Assembly: GCF_005886145.1 (NCBI RefSeq)
Contig: NZ_CP040504.1
Coordinates: 62,001 to 126,000 of the forward strand
Direction: 5' to 3'
Length of the DNA stretch: 64,000 nucleotides
DNA from: Neisseria sp. oral taxon 014 str. F0314
Lineage (GTDB): Bacteria; Pseudomonadota; Gammaproteobacteria; Burkholderiales; Neisseriaceae
Shown here one piece after another: positions 26,529 to 35,602 of this stretch. The notes below the pieces were generated by a model. The model was not told the origin of the DNA. It searched no databases and was given only the letters and a program-made list of their open reading frames with translations. Within the stretch, counting starts at the first letter, position 1; the number at the start of each line of letters is the position of its first letter. The position numbers and the translations under genes were made by a program.

Positions 26529-27628
26529 GGCTCTTTGGAAAATAAAGGGTTGTGCCCGTCTAATTTCAGTGCCTGTGCATAGGTCGGCAGCTCGCTGTTT
26601 TCGGGAAAGGCATCGTGCAGGTAATAAATATGTTCGATTTGGCATTCAACCATTAAATCGAGAAAATTTTGTTGGACGATGGCGATTTTGTCGGTTGAAG
26701 CCAGTTCCCAAGTGAAAATCTGGGGCACGACTTCAAAGGCACTGTCGGTAGCGTTGAAACCAAACAGAATCTGCCCGCCCGCCCGTGCGCCGGCCACGAC
26801 ACCGACACGGGGGCTTTGCATCCGTATCGAACGGATGGCGTTGGTGGAAAAAACGTCCATCGCCATACGTTGGCGGGTATGGCTGCCGTCGGCCAAAGCT
26901 TTAAGCGGGGTGTTCGGCGACAAGGGGTTGGTAAATAGGGTGGCACCCGTTAGGGCGAGGGCTTCTTGCCAGACTTGCATTAACGGCAAGCCTGCCTGTT
27001 GCAGGTTAAGTCCGAGTGAGGGTTGGACGTCTTTGCCGCCGTAGCCCAGCGCATAGACAACGTGTACGGACTGGCCGTTCGGCAGGGACAAGGGGCGGAG
27101 GGAGAATCGTTGTAGGAATCGTTCGGCGGAGTCGGTATTTTGTTTGGCCTGCCACCAATCTCCCGGTGTGATGCCGCTTAATTCGTCCGATTGAACCAAA
27201 TACGGCAACCAACGGGTATTTTGGGTAAGGCTGCGCAGGTAGGGGTAGTTTTGCAGGCAGACAAACAATGCATCGGTCGGTAACCCCAGCGGCAGGCTTT
27301 TGTCCTGTTTGCAGCCTGCCACGATAACGATTGGCAGGGCGAACCATTGTATTTCACCGTCTTTTTCCGCCCGTAAAACCGTATCGACACTATCCATCAG
27401 GCTTTGGTAGGTACCGACGTCGGGTGCCATCGTCATGGCGAGCGACAGGTTGATATAGTGGTTTTGCGACAACATGCCGCGGATTTCGGTTTGCAGTTGT
27501 TCGGATGAAAGTTTGCGGGATGCCGCCGATGAGTTGTGTGCCAATTGGTAGGCGTTGAGCAGCAAGAAATTTTTAATCGGGCTGGTCGGGTAGGGCCGTG
27601 TGTCGGGTAAGACGAATGGTCGGGTCAT
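26525..27628 (-). CDS. Conserved protein of unknown function, 367 residues
   Basis: Not recognised as a named family. It starts MTRPFVLPDTRPYPTSPIKN and has no signal peptide or clear membrane helix, so it is probably cytoplasmic. Features visible are a helical N-terminal half (AYQLAHNSSAASRKLSSEQ) and an alternating hydrophobic C-terminal half with GVVAGARAGGQILFGFN. The open frame extends upstream to 27739, but that part is translated uptake-sequence repeat; the ATG at 27628 is used. It is the first gene of an operon with the tyrosine phosphatase and a lipoprotein, and shares a 4-bp overlap with the phosphatase gene. Confidence 0.7.
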   Translation of the reverse strand: MTRPFVLPDTRPYPTSPIKNFLLLNAYQLAHNSSAASRKLSSEQLQTEIRGMLSQNHYINLSLAMTMAPDVGTYQSLMDSVDTVLRAEKDGEIQWFALPIVIVAGCKQDKSLPLGLPTDALFVCLQNYPYLRSLTQNTRWLPYLVQSDELSGITPGDWWQAKQNTDSAERFLQRFSLRPLSLPNGQSVHVVYALGYGGKDVQPSLGLNLQQAGLPLMQVWQEALALTGATLFTNPLSPNTPLKALADGSHTRQRMAMDVFSTNAIRSIRMQSPRVGVVAGARAGGQILFGFNATDSAFEVVPQIFTWELASTDKIAIVQQNFLDLMVECQIEHIYYLHDAFPENSELPTYAQALKLDGHNPLFSKEP

Positions 27629-27677
27629 TTCAGGCTCTTGTTCTGCTTGAAGGTGTGAACCCGAATTATAACAATGT

Positions 27678-27722
27678 AGAGGCCGTCTGAAAAACGGGTA
27701 AAGATTTTTCAGACGGCCTCTC
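27678..27722. repeat. Inverted uptake-sequence pair
   Basis: AGAGGCCGTCTGAAAAA / TTTTTCAGACGGCCTCT, between the tRNA-Asp terminator and the 367-residue gene. It could add a second stop to the tRNA transcript. Confidence 0.7.
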
Positions 27723-27731
27723 GGATAAAAT

Positions 27732-27756
27732 AAAAGCACCGGATTCCGGTGCTTTT
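27732..27756 (-). terminator. Terminator of the tRNA-Val/tRNA-Asp transcript
   Basis: AAAAGCACCGGA-T-TCCGGTGCTTTT, a near-perfect 12-bp stem six bases beyond the tRNA-Asp CCA on the minus strand. Confidence 0.8.
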
Positions 27757-27762
27757 GGGATT

Positions 27763-27839
27763 TGGCGCGGCGGACGGGGCTCGAACCCGCGACCCCCGGC
27801 GTGACAGGCCGGTACTCTAACCAACTGAGCTACCACCGC
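27763..27839 (-). tRNA. tRNA-Asp(GTC)
   Basis: 77 nt with encoded CCA. On the minus strand acceptor GCGGTGG pairs with CCGCCGC (one G-T). The anticodon loop CTGTCAC gives anticodon GTC; the T-loop is TTCGAGC. It is second in the tRNA-Val/tRNA-Asp transcript. Confidence 0.96.
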
Positions 27840-27874
27840 GCATCCGCTGTGTTAACAACAGCGGAAAAGAAACT

Positions 27875-27950
27875 TGGTGGGTGATGACGGAGTCGAACCG
27901 CCGACATTCTGCTTGTAAGGCAGACGCTCTACCAACTGAGCTAATCACCC
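27875..27950 (-). tRNA. tRNA-Val(TAC)
   Basis: 76 nt with encoded CCA. Acceptor GGGTGAT pairs with ATCACCC; the anticodon loop CTTACAA gives TAC. It is transcribed first, 35 bp ahead of tRNA-Asp, from the promoter at 27963-27991. Confidence 0.96.
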
Positions 27951-27962
27951 GAAAGAAGCGAC

Positions 27963-27991
27963 ATTAAACCAAAAAAGCGGAACCGGTGCAA
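27963..27991 (-). promoter_or_regulatory. Promoter for tRNA-Val/tRNA-Asp
   Basis: On the minus strand TTGCAC (27991-27986), 17-bp spacer, TTTAAT (27968-27963), placing transcription start a few bases before tRNA-Val. Confidence 0.65.
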
Positions 27992-28077
27992 GCGCCCGTT
28001 TGTCAGTGATTTGTTATAGTATTGAAATTTAATCGAATAAATTTCAGACGGCCTGAGGTTTTCTTTTGACGGGGTTA

Positions 28078-28677
28078 CTATTGTTCCGGAAATAGAAAAT
28101 GCCCCAATTTTTCCGCTTTAGTATGCAGGTAACGTTCGTTTTCGCTGTTTTCGCCGACTTGTAGCGGAATGCGTTCGACTATGCTGATTCCCGCCTGTTG
28201 CAACGTACTGACTTTTTCGGGATTGTTGGTCAGCAGTTTGATTTCGTGCACGCCGAGATGGTCGTAAATGTGTTTGGCCAGTGAAAAATCGCGTGCATCC
28301 ACCGGCAGGCCGAGTTTGAGGTTGGCTTCTACCGTGTCTAATCCTTGGTCTTGCAGGCGGTAGGCGCGGATTTTGTTGATCAGGCCGATGCCGCGTCCTT
28401 CCTGACGCAGATAAACGATAATGCCGCGTCCTTCTTTTTGCACTGCCTGCATGGCAGCTTTCAGTTGAGGGCCGCAGTCGCATTTTTGCGAGAACAGGGC
28501 GTCGCCGGTCAAACATTCGGAATGGATGCGCGACAATACGGGCAGGCCGTCTGAAAAGTCTCCCATGCTCAAGGCGATATGTTCCTGTCCGTTGGCCTCT
28601 TCAAATCCGTGCATAGTAAATACGCCCCATTCGGTCGGTAAGCGGCAGGACGCGATGTATTTAATCTTTTTATTCAT
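28078..28677 (-). CDS. ribA: GTP cyclohydrolase II
   Basis: First step of riboflavin synthesis: opens GTP to 2,5-diamino-6-ribosylamino-pyrimidinone phosphate. The 199-residue protein has the zinc cysteines in [20 protein letters not shown] and the substrate motif [22 protein letters not shown]. It is a stand-alone RibA, not fused to RibB. The ATG overlaps the stop of the upstream GAF-protein gene by 4 bp, so the two are co-translated. Confidence 0.96.
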   Translation of the reverse strand: MNKKIKYIASCRLPTEWGVFTMHGFEEANGQEHIALSMGDFSDGLPVLSRIHSECLTGDALFSQKCDCGPQLKAAMQAVQKEGRGIIVYLRQEGRGIGLINKIRAYRLQDQGLDTVEANLKLGLPVDARDFSLAKHIYDHLGVHEIKLLTNNPEKVSTLQQAGISIVERIPLQVGENSENERYLHTKAEKLGHFLFPEQ

Positions 28678-29345
28678 AGCTGGTCCTCGTTTTTTTCTTC
28701 TATTTTCAGTAGGATTTTCATCGGTTCTGCCAGTGCCAGTGCCAGCGCGGTCCAATCGGTCAGTGCGGCTTCGTCGGCACGGTCTGTTTCGGGGTATTCG
28801 ATATGAAGCACACCGAGAATCGTGCCGTTTTCAGTACAGACGGGAGCGGAAATTTGGCTTTTGCCAGCGTGGTTGCGTCCGCCTTCCAGTTCTCCGGACG
28901 AAAGCCAGCGGGGAATGTCGTTGGCGATGTTCATCCAGCCGCTTTGCGCCGTGCGAGAGGCAAGATAGGTTCGGCTGTTGTCGTCGGTTATGTCCAGTTT
29001 CTGTTCCGGTATTCTGCCTTGGTGTGTCAGCCTGATAAGCTGGGAAACAGGGTTTTCAGACGGCATCTTGGCATAAACGGTTGCGCTTAGGATGTCGGGA
29101 TTGCGGCCGAAAACGGAATCGAGCGCCATAAAAATTTGTTTCAGCAAAGCTTCGTTTTCGGAAGTCTGTTCGATATGGTCGGCAAGAACCAGTTCGTCGT
29201 TGCCGAACCATAAAATCGAACGGTCGATGGATGCGTTGCCGTTGTTTATGACTGCCTGTGCGGCAAGATAGGCGATATGTACGCCTCCAGCAGGCAGGCG
29301 CAGGCCTTGTGTGCGGAGGTAGTCTTTAATCAGTAAGGCTGACAT
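28674..29345 (-). CDS. GAF-domain-like protein coupled to ribA
   Basis: 223 residues, no membrane helix. The C-terminal half has a GAF-like core: [20 protein letters not shown], then [26 protein letters not shown], the strand-loop-strand pattern of small-ligand GAF domains. The N-terminal half is helical. It has no output domain, so it is a stand-alone GAF module. Its stop overlaps the ribA start, which suggests a role tied to flavin or nucleotide levels; that is only inference. The upstream in-frame extension to 29432 is uptake-sequence DNA and is left out. Confidence 0.65.
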   Translation of the reverse strand: MSALLIKDYLRTQGLRLPAGGVHIAYLAAQAVINNGNASIDRSILWFGNDELVLADHIEQTSENEALLKQIFMALDSVFGRNPDILSATVYAKMPSENPVSQLIRLTHQGRIPEQKLDITDDNSRTYLASRTAQSGWMNIANDIPRWLSSGELEGGRNHAGKSQISAPVCTENGTILGVLHIEYPETDRADEAALTDWTALALALAEPMKILLKIEEKNEDQL

Positions 29346-29372
29346 GTTTTTCTCTGGCGGTGTTTTAGTATT

Positions 29373-29411
29373 GAGGCCGTCTGAAAGCCACAGATTGGGT
29401 TTCAGACGGCC
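29373..29411. repeat. Inverted uptake-sequence pair upstream of the GAF gene
   Basis: GAGGCCGTCTGAAA / TTTCAGACGGCC with a 13-nt loop. There is no gene end beside it, so it is not an obvious terminator. Confidence 0.7.
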
Positions 29412-29471
29412 GGTTTCATTTGATGGACACAATATGGCGCATTATACCGTTTTTTCAAGGCGCTCCGCGCT

Positions 29472-29500
29472 TTGCAGCTTTATAGGTTTATGTGTATAAT
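29472..29500 (+). promoter_or_regulatory. Promoter for tRNA-Leu
   Basis: TTGCAG (29472-29477), 17-bp spacer, consensus TATAAT (29495-29500), 15 bp before the tRNA. Confidence 0.75.
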
Positions 29501-29514
29501 CCGTTGCCTTGGAT

Positions 29515-29599
29515 GCGGACGTGGCGAAATTGGTAGACGCACCAGATTTAGGTTCTGGCGCCGAAAGGTGTGAGAGTTCGAGTCTCTCCGTCCGCACCA
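29515..29599 (+). tRNA. tRNA-Leu(TAG)
   Basis: 85-nt class II tRNA with a long variable arm and encoded CCA. Acceptor GCGGACG pairs with CGTCCGC; the anticodon loop ATTTAGG gives TAG. Confidence 0.96.
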
Positions 29600-29602
29600 C
29601 AC

Positions 29603-29628
29603 AATAACCCTGAAAGGGGTTATTTTTT
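29603..29628 (+). terminator. Terminator of tRNA-Leu
   Basis: AATAACCC-TGAAA-GGGGTTATTTTTTT, a short GC-topped stem with a T-run four bases after the CCA. Confidence 0.85.
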
Positions 29629-29765
29629 TGTCTGTTTCCACGTCGGGAATGAATACGTGTATTTGTATGAGGCGTATTCCGGAAAACGGACTATAATACC
29701 TATATGCGGGTTTCTAAAATAAAATAATATTAATTGTCATATAGTTATAAATAATTATTACGCAC

Positions 29766-30671
29766 ATGAATATCAGACGTTTACTCCTAAAATTCTTTCC
29801 CCGTTATGCGGTCGGCCGTTTGGTCGTTTATTGCAAACTGATGCGCGTTGACAAACCGATTGGTACGTTGCTGCTTTTGTGGCCGACCTACTGGGCGATG
29901 TGGGTGGCTGCGGACGGTTATCCGGGGAGTACGGTTTTGCTGGCTTTTACGGCAGGTGTGTTTTTTATGCGCAGCGCGGGCTGTGTGGTAAATGATTTTG
30001 CCGACCGGAACTTCGACGGTGCGGTGGAGCGCACGAAAAACCGGCCGTTTGCGCGGGGGATGGTTACAGAATCAGAAGCGGTTTTGCTGGCGGTGATTTT
30101 GTGCTTGTGTGCGGCTTTGTGCCTGTTGCCGTTGAATTTGTTTACTTGGTTTATGAGCCTGCCAGCACTGTTTCTGGCAGTAACGTATCCGTTTACCAAA
30201 CGTTTTTTCCCGTTGCCCCAGCTTTATTTGGGTGTGGCGTTTTCTTTCGGTATACCGATGGCGTTTGCCGCCGTTACCCATTCTGTGCCGCCGGTGGCGT
30301 GGCTGCTGTTTGTCGCGAATATTCTGTGGACGCTGGCTTATGATACGGTTTATGCGATGGCTGACAAGGAAGACGATTTGAAAATCGGCATCAAAACTTC
30401 GGCCGTTACTTTCGGCGATCGTGATATTGAGGCCGTGATGCTGTGCCATTTCTGGTTTACGGCGTTGATGGTGGTGCTGGGCTATAAAATTCAGGCATCG
30501 TGGCCTTATTGGGCGGCACTGCCGTTTGTTGTGTGGTGGCAGATCGAGCAGTGCCGCGCAATTAAAACCCGCAACCGCCAGGTATGTTTCAGTACTTTTT
30601 TGGAAAACAACCGTATCGGGCTGGTTTGGTTTTTAGGTTTGGCCGGTCATTATGTCTGGATGTCAATTTAG
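29766..30671 (+). CDS. ubiA: 4-hydroxybenzoate polyprenyltransferase
   Basis: Inner-membrane enzyme that attaches the polyprenyl tail to 4-hydroxybenzoate in ubiquinone synthesis. The 301-residue protein has the two Asp-rich motifs of the family, NDFADRNFD (about residue 75) and [12 protein letters not shown] (about 192), which bind prenyl diphosphate through Mg2+, among eight or nine predicted TM helices. The AT-rich 160-bp upstream gap after tRNA-Leu probably holds its promoter. The chorismate lyase gene ubiC is not adjacent. Confidence 0.95.
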   Translation: MNIRRLLLKFFPRYAVGRLVVYCKLMRVDKPIGTLLLLWPTYWAMWVAADGYPGSTVLLAFTAGVFFMRSAGCVVNDFADRNFDGAVERTKNRPFARGMVTESEAVLLAVILCLCAALCLLPLNLFTWFMSLPALFLAVTYPFTKRFFPLPQLYLGVAFSFGIPMAFAAVTHSVPPVAWLLFVANILWTLAYDTVYAMADKEDDLKIGIKTSAVTFGDRDIEAVMLCHFWFTALMVVLGYKIQASWPYWAALPFVVWWQIEQCRAIKTRNRQVCFSTFLENNRIGLVWFLGLAGHYVWMSI

Positions 30672-30769
30672 CGGGAGAAGAATATGGCCGAGGCCGTCTG
30701 AAATCACGCTGTATCGGCATTTGGCGGGTGAGTATGCGGTGGGAAGCCGTGTAAATCGCGCCGCAGAGA

Positions 30770-30798
30770 TTGAGATTTGCACCGACTGTCGGTACAAT
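30770..30798 (+). promoter_or_regulatory. Promoter of ptsN-hprK-rapZ
   Basis: TTGAGA (30770-30775), 17-bp spacer, TACAAT (30793-30798), 35 bp before the ptsN ATG. Confidence 0.6.
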
Positions 30799-30833
30799 TC
30801 CAGCTTGTTTTGCTACCTCTTGAAGAGAATCTT

Positions 30834-31283
30834 ATGAGCCTGATTGGCGAAATTCTACCTGTATCCCATATCGTTTTGGATTTGGATGTTAGCAGCAAAA
30901 AACGTATTTTCGAGCAAGTCGGTTTGTTGCTTGAAAATGAAACCGGGTTGGCGCGTGCCGATGTGTTCGACTGCCTGTTTGCCCGCGAAAAGTTGGGTAC
31001 GACGGGGCTGGGGCAGGGCGTGGCGATTCCGCACGGGCGCCATGCTTCCGTGAAAAAAGCGGTGGGGGCGTTTATCCGTACCAAAGAGCCGGTAGCCTTC
31101 GATGCGCCCGACGGCAAACCTGTTTCACTGGTTTTCGTGCTGCTTGTACCTGAAAATGCGACGGGGGAACATTTGGAGGTACTGTCTAAACTGGCAGGGA
31201 AGTTCTCGCAGAAAACCGTCCGCGAAGCCCTGATGGCTGCGGTTTCGGCGGAGGAAGCCCGCAATCTTCTGACGGCGGAATAA
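30834..31283 (+). CDS. ptsN: PTS nitrogen-regulatory IIA protein
   Basis: 149-residue EIIA-Ntr protein of the regulatory phosphotransferase system; phosphorylated on a His by NPr/HPr and used to signal rather than to import sugar. The phospho-His region [17 protein letters not shown] is present. An upstream in-frame ATG exists, but [18 protein letters not shown] is the expected start. It is first in an operon with hprK (two bases between genes) and rapZ, an arrangement seen in beta-proteobacteria. Confidence 0.93.
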   Translation: MSLIGEILPVSHIVLDLDVSSKKRIFEQVGLLLENETGLARADVFDCLFAREKLGTTGLGQGVAIPHGRHASVKKAVGAFIRTKEPVAFDAPDGKPVSLVFVLLVPENATGEHLEVLSKLAGKFSQKTVREALMAAVSAEEARNLLTAE

Positions 31284-31285
31284 CC

Positions 31286-32248
31286 ATGCCCAGTGTTTCC
31301 GTCCGCTGCCTTTACCAAGACAACCAGTATAAGCTCCAACTGGCTTGGGCGGCGGGTACGGCGGGTGCCGATAATAGAATCGGCGTTGAGGCCGACAAGC
31401 CCGTTTTGGCGCTGGTCGGCCATTTGAATTTTATCCATCCCAATCAAGTGCAGGTGGTCGGTGTGGCCGAGGCCGAATACCTGAAGCGCTTGGAATCGGG
31501 CGAGCTGGCCTACGATTTCAACGAGCTGTTCAATATCCCGATGTCTCTGGTCATCGTGGCCAACGGTTTGGCGGTTTCGCCCAAACTGCGCGATTTTTGC
31601 CATACCAACAATATCCCTTTGCTGACTTCCAAGTTGGAAAGCCCGTATCTGATGGACGTGCTGCGCATTTACCTGCAACGCACGCTGGCGGTATCGGTAA
31701 TCAAACACGGTGTCTTTCTGGATGTATTTGAAATCGGCGTGCTGATTACGGGTGATTCGGGTTTGGGTAAAAGCGAGTTGGCTTTGGAACTGATCTCACG
31801 CGGACACAGCCTGATTGCGGACGACGCGGTGGAATTGTTCCGTACCGGTCCGGAAATGCTGGAAGGCCGGTGTCCGCCGATGTTGCGCGACTTTTTGGAA
31901 GTGCGCGGGCTGGGTGTACTGAATATCCGCCACATTTTCGGCGAAACCTCCATCCGCCCTAAAAAACTTCTCAACCTGATTATCAATCTGGTGTCTGCCG
32001 ACGACGAGTATATGAAGCAACTTGACCGTTTGAGCATACGCACGGAAACAGAGTCCATCCTCAATGTAAATATCCGTTCCGTAACACTGCCTGTGGCGGC
32101 TGGCCGAAACCTTGCCGTATTGGTGGAGGCCGCGGTGCGCAACTATATCCTTCAGTTGCGCGGCAAAGACAGCACAAGGGAATTTTTGGAACGGCATCAA
32201 ACCCTACTTAAAGAAAACGAATCCAAGCATGAAAATAGTATTGATTAG
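31286..32248 (+). CDS. hprK: HPr kinase/phosphorylase
   Basis: Phosphorylates and dephosphorylates HPr on serine. The 320-residue protein has the N-terminal domain of the family, the conserved His in [14 protein letters not shown], the Walker A loop [15 protein letters not shown] and the HprK signature [17 protein letters not shown]. The P-loop is intact, so the protein should be active. It overlaps rapZ by 20 bp. The HPr substrate gene is outside this window. Confidence 0.95.
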   Translation: MPSVSVRCLYQDNQYKLQLAWAAGTAGADNRIGVEADKPVLALVGHLNFIHPNQVQVVGVAEAEYLKRLESGELAYDFNELFNIPMSLVIVANGLAVSPKLRDFCHTNNIPLLTSKLESPYLMDVLRIYLQRTLAVSVIKHGVFLDVFEIGVLITGDSGLGKSELALELISRGHSLIADDAVELFRTGPEMLEGRCPPMLRDFLEVRGLGVLNIRHIFGETSIRPKKLLNLIINLVSADDEYMKQLDRLSIRTETESILNVNIRSVTLPVAAGRNLAVLVEAAVRNYILQLRGKDSTREFLERHQTLLKENESKHENSID

Positions 32249-33083
32249 CGGGCTTTCCGGTTCGGGCAAATCAGTTGCACTCAAGCAGTTGGAAGATTTG
32301 GGCTATTACTGCGTCGATAACCTGCCGATGGAAATGCTGCCCGCTTTGGTGATGCACCATATCGGGCGCGGGGATGAAACCCGTTTGGGCGTCAGCGTCG
32401 ACATACGTTCGCGTATCGATATTGTCCAAACGCGGGAACAAATCCGGGTTTTACGCGAAGAAGGGCATGAAATCGAAGTGTTGTTTCTCGAGGCCGAAGA
32501 GAGCGTATTGATCCGCCGATATTCCGAAACCCGCCGCGGCCATCCGCTGGCGGGGCAGAACATGACGCTGCTCGAAGGTCTGCAAAAAGAGCGCAAATGG
32601 CTTTGGCCGCTGCGTGATTTGGCCTACTGCATCGACACTTCCGGCATGAACGCGCAACAGCTCCGCTACGCCGTGCAGCAATGGTTGCAAACCGAGCGCA
32701 AAGGGCTGTTGGTGATACTGGAATCGTTCGGCTTTAAATACGGCACGCCCAACAATGCCGATTTCGTCTTCGATATGCGCAGTCTGCCCAATCCCTACTA
32801 CGATCCCGAACTGCGTCCTTACAATGGCATGGACAAACCGATTCAGGATTACCTCGACGGGCAGAACTGGGCGCAGGAAATGGTGGACGATATTGACCGC
32901 TTCATGCAGCGTTGGCTACCGCGTATGGAGGAAGAAAGCCGCAGCTATATTACCATCGCCATCGGCTGCACGGGAGGGCAGCACCGCTCCGTCTATGTCG
33001 TCGAGAGGCTGGCGCAGCGGCTGAAAGGAAAATACGAATTGCTGGTACGCCACCGTCAGGCGCAGAACTTGGCGGAACGTTAA
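32229..33083 (+). CDS. rapZ: RNase adapter protein RapZ
   Basis: 284-residue P-loop protein; in E. coli RapZ guides RNase E to the GlmZ small RNA and controls glucosamine-6-phosphate supply. Walker [19 protein letters not shown] is at the N-terminus, and the C-terminal RNA-binding half has [23 protein letters not shown] and [15 protein letters not shown]. The ATG overlaps hprK by 20 bp; an earlier in-frame start would overlap by 137 bp and is rejected. The operon ends with an uptake-sequence terminator. Confidence 0.95.
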   Translation: MKIVLISGLSGSGKSVALKQLEDLGYYCVDNLPMEMLPALVMHHIGRGDETRLGVSVDIRSRIDIVQTREQIRVLREEGHEIEVLFLEAEESVLIRRYSETRRGHPLAGQNMTLLEGLQKERKWLWPLRDLAYCIDTSGMNAQQLRYAVQQWLQTERKGLLVILESFGFKYGTPNNADFVFDMRSLPNPYYDPELRPYNGMDKPIQDYLDGQNWAQEMVDDIDRFMQRWLPRMEEESRSYITIAIGCTGGQHRSVYVVERLAQRLKGKYELLVRHRQAQNLAER

Positions 33084-33101
33084 CTTAAACCCGAAAATCC
33101 G

Positions 33102-33140
33102 CGGCCGTCTGAAAAGATAAAAACCTTTTTCAGACGGCCT
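33102..33140 (+). terminator. Terminator of ptsN-hprK-rapZ
   Basis: CGGCCGTCTGAAAA / TTTTTCAGACGGCCT between rapZ and rbgA. Confidence 0.7.
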
Positions 33141-33165
33141 CATTACACAAAAAGAGTATCCGAAT

Positions 33166-34110
33166 ATGGCAATCCAATGGTTTCCCGGCCACATGAACAA
33201 AGCAAAAAAAGCCATCGCCGAACGCACTAAAAGCGTCGACATGGTGATTGAAATGCTGGACGCGCGAATGCCAGCCTCCAGCGAAAATCCCCTGCTTGCC
33301 CAGCTTTCCAAAGGTAAACCCAAACTCAAAATCCTCAACAAACAAGACCTTGCCGACCCCGAGCGCACCAAAATCTGGCTTGAACACTACAACAGCCGCC
33401 CCGACACCCGCGCCATCGCCCTCGATTCCTCCGAAACCGGCTCACACGGCAAAATCACCCAAGCCTGCCGTGCCATGATTCCTCACCGCCAAGGCATAGA
33501 CAAACCCCTGCGCGTCCTTATCTGTGGCATCCCCAACGTCGGGAAATCCACCCTCATCAACGGCATGATAGGCAAAAAATCCGCCAAAACCGGCAACGAA
33601 CCCGGCATCACCAAAGCCGAACAACGCCTTTTCCTCGCCGACGACTTCTGGCTCTACGACACCCCCGGAATGCTGTGGCCGAAAATCATCGTCGAAGAAG
33701 GCGGCTACAACCTCGCCGCTGGCGGCGCAGTCGGACGCAATGCATTGGACGAAGAAGAAGTCGCACTCGAACTTTTAGACTACCTCCGCCGCCACTACCT
33801 CCCCATGTTGCAAGAACGCTACCAAGCCGACAAAGACCCCAGCAGCCACTGGGACGACAACTCATGGCTCGAATGGATAGCCAAAAAACGCGGCGCAGTC
33901 CTCAGCGGCGGACGGGTCAACTACCAAAAAGCCGCCGAAAACATCCTCACCGACTTCCGCGAAGGCAAAATCGGCAGAATTACCCTCGAAACGCCGAACC
34001 AATGGGAAACATGGCTCAAAAAAGCCCGCCAGAAAGAAGCCGAACTTAAAGCCGTGCGCGAAGCCAGAAAGGCAGAACGCAAAGGGCAGAAATCGTCTGA
34101 AAATATGTAA
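33166..34110 (+). CDS. rbgA: Ribosome biogenesis GTPase YlqF/RbgA
   Basis: Circularly permuted GTPase that matures the 50S subunit. Motif order confirms the permutation: G4 LNKQDLADP comes first (about residue 66), followed by G1 GIPNVGKSTLING (about 122) and G3 DTPGMLWPK. The 314-residue length and the start MAIQWFPGHMNKA are standard for the family. The gene is rich in C-ending codons and ends at an abrupt drop in GC where the next gene begins. Its last codons include a partial uptake sequence. Confidence 0.95.
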   Translation: MAIQWFPGHMNKAKKAIAERTKSVDMVIEMLDARMPASSENPLLAQLSKGKPKLKILNKQDLADPERTKIWLEHYNSRPDTRAIALDSSETGSHGKITQACRAMIPHRQGIDKPLRVLICGIPNVGKSTLINGMIGKKSAKTGNEPGITKAEQRLFLADDFWLYDTPGMLWPKIIVEEGGYNLAAGGAVGRNALDEEEVALELLDYLRRHYLPMLQERYQADKDPSSHWDDNSWLEWIAKKRGAVLSGGRVNYQKAAENILTDFREGKIGRITLETPNQWETWLKKARQKEAELKAVREARKAERKGQKSSENM

Positions 34111-34156
34111 GAATATATTTTTAATGAATTTTAAAATTATTGCTAATTTAACTAAT

Positions 34157-35602
34157 ATGAAATTAAAATTAATCAAGATTTTTTCAAGCTTTATTGTTTT
34201 GTTTAGTTGTTTGACATACGCTGAGACTTTAGATTCAGACACGCAGAAGTATTTTGAATATCGAGTTAATAAACTGGAGGATGAAAATACAGATCTGAAA
34301 AAGAAAATTGAAGAAGTTGAAAAAAATTCCCGTAGTGTGGAGCAGTTTAAGTCTGTCCTAGAAATTCATGAAAAAAGTATGAGTGCTAATGATAGGAATA
34401 TGACGAACCTTTCATTTTTAATAGGGTTTATTTCTATTTTTATTCCGTTTGTTGGGTATTTTTGGAATAGAAAGTTTATAAATGAAACAAAGGAAAAGTT
34501 AGAGGGTATAAGCAAAGAATATGAGAATAAACTTAGTGGTTATGAAAAACAAATGGAATTATTTTTCTCTTCATGGGAGCAGAAGAGAAAAGATGAAAAG
34601 ATAAATATTATAAAAAGCAGTTATGACTCAACGCAAAATCAGAATGAGTCAACTGATAATAAATTATCTATTGATAAAGAGTTGTTCACTGAAAATTATA
34701 ATTCTCTTTCGATAAATGAAGATATAGAGGTCAAAACTAATCCTGAAGAAATAAAAATTGAAGAATCTCTTACTAAGGTACACAATAAATTAAATCGTGC
34801 AAAATTACTTTCAGAGAAAGGAGATATTGATGAAGCATTAAGAATTTATGATGATATTATCCTGCATAAGGATGATATAAATTCTGATTGCTCAAAGAAG
34901 AGGTTTTATATGGCTAATGCTTATTATAATAAAGGTGTTCTTATGGCTGGTAGAGGTGAGTTTGATCTAGCTATTGAACAATATAATAAAGTCATAGATG
35001 AATACAAGCAAGATGTAGATTTTGATGTTAAATTTCTACGCGTAAAGAGCTATATTAATAAACTATCTTTACTGTTAACATTGAATCATTATAAAGAAGC
35101 TGTGATCGGATATGAGAAATTTTTCAGTAATTATATTGATGACGATAATGGGGAAATGAAGCTTGCTATTGTAAGAGGTTGTTACAATTATATGATTGCC
35201 TTATGGAAAGATGCAGATTCAGGTTATTTAGTTAAGTTAGAAAAATTTGCTCATAAAATCAATTTTAAGTATAGAGATGATAAAAACCCATTCGAGATAC
35301 AAGTTTTTCTTTCTAGGATTCTTAATTTGTTGATTTTTATTTTAGCTGAAAATAATAAGTTGAGTGAGTCAGTTTCGGAATTTAGGGGGTTTGTGATTCA
35401 ATTTTCCAAAGAAATCAATCCTAATATTGTATTGGAAGTGGAAAAATCATTTAATGATCAAATAGATTTATTTGTTAGCTTGCGGGATTTTGGTTCAATA
35501 AAAGAGATGTGTGATATTGTCTTAAATAATTTACAAGGCAATCAAGCATATTATTCACTTTTAGAACGAGCAGATAAATTCAAATCACAGTTGGATTCAT
35601 AA
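34157..35602 (+). CDS. AT-rich exported coiled-coil/TPR protein, probably acquired
   Basis: About 481 residues from the internal start chosen; a start at 34124 (492 residues) is equally open. The N-terminus MKLKLIKIFSSFIVLFSCLTYA reads as a signal peptide. Then come a Lys/Glu coiled coil (about 35-60), a membrane helix (NLSFLIGFISIFIPFVGYFW), another coiled coil, and TPR-like repeats (LLSEKGDIDEALRIYDDI; YYNKGVLMAGRGEFDLAIEQ; LTLNHYKEAVIGYEKFF). GC content is strikingly low by eye, codons are A/T-ending, and no uptake sequence lies inside, unlike its neighbours. The stop overlaps the scpB start by one base. No named family was recognised. Confidence 0.7.
   Translation: MKLKLIKIFSSFIVLFSCLTYAETLDSDTQKYFEYRVNKLEDENTDLKKKIEEVEKNSRSVEQFKSVLEIHEKSMSANDRNMTNLSFLIGFISIFIPFVGYFWNRKFINETKEKLEGISKEYENKLSGYEKQMELFFSSWEQKRKDEKINIIKSSYDSTQNQNESTDNKLSIDKELFTENYNSLSINEDIEVKTNPEEIKIEESLTKVHNKLNRAKLLSEKGDIDEALRIYDDIILHKDDINSDCSKKRFYMANAYYNKGVLMAGRGEFDLAIEQYNKVIDEYKQDVDFDVKFLRVKSYINKLSLLLTLNHYKEAVIGYEKFFSNYIDDDNGEMKLAIVRGCYNYMIALWKDADSGYLVKLEKFAHKINFKYRDDKNPFEIQVFLSRILNLLIFILAENNKLSESVSEFRGFVIQFSKEINPNIVLEVEKSFNDQIDLFVSLRDFGSIKEMCDIVLNNLQGNQAYYSLLERADKFKSQLDS

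Noticed and set aside
30686..30703. Tiny frame ATGGCCGAGGCCGTCTGA after ubiA
   Set aside because: It is just an uptake sequence read in frame with a chance ATG.
34157..35602. The AT-rich TPR protein as a toxin or a known secretion-system part
   Set aside because: No catalytic motif, no immunity gene and no secretion genes nearby; only its structure can be described.
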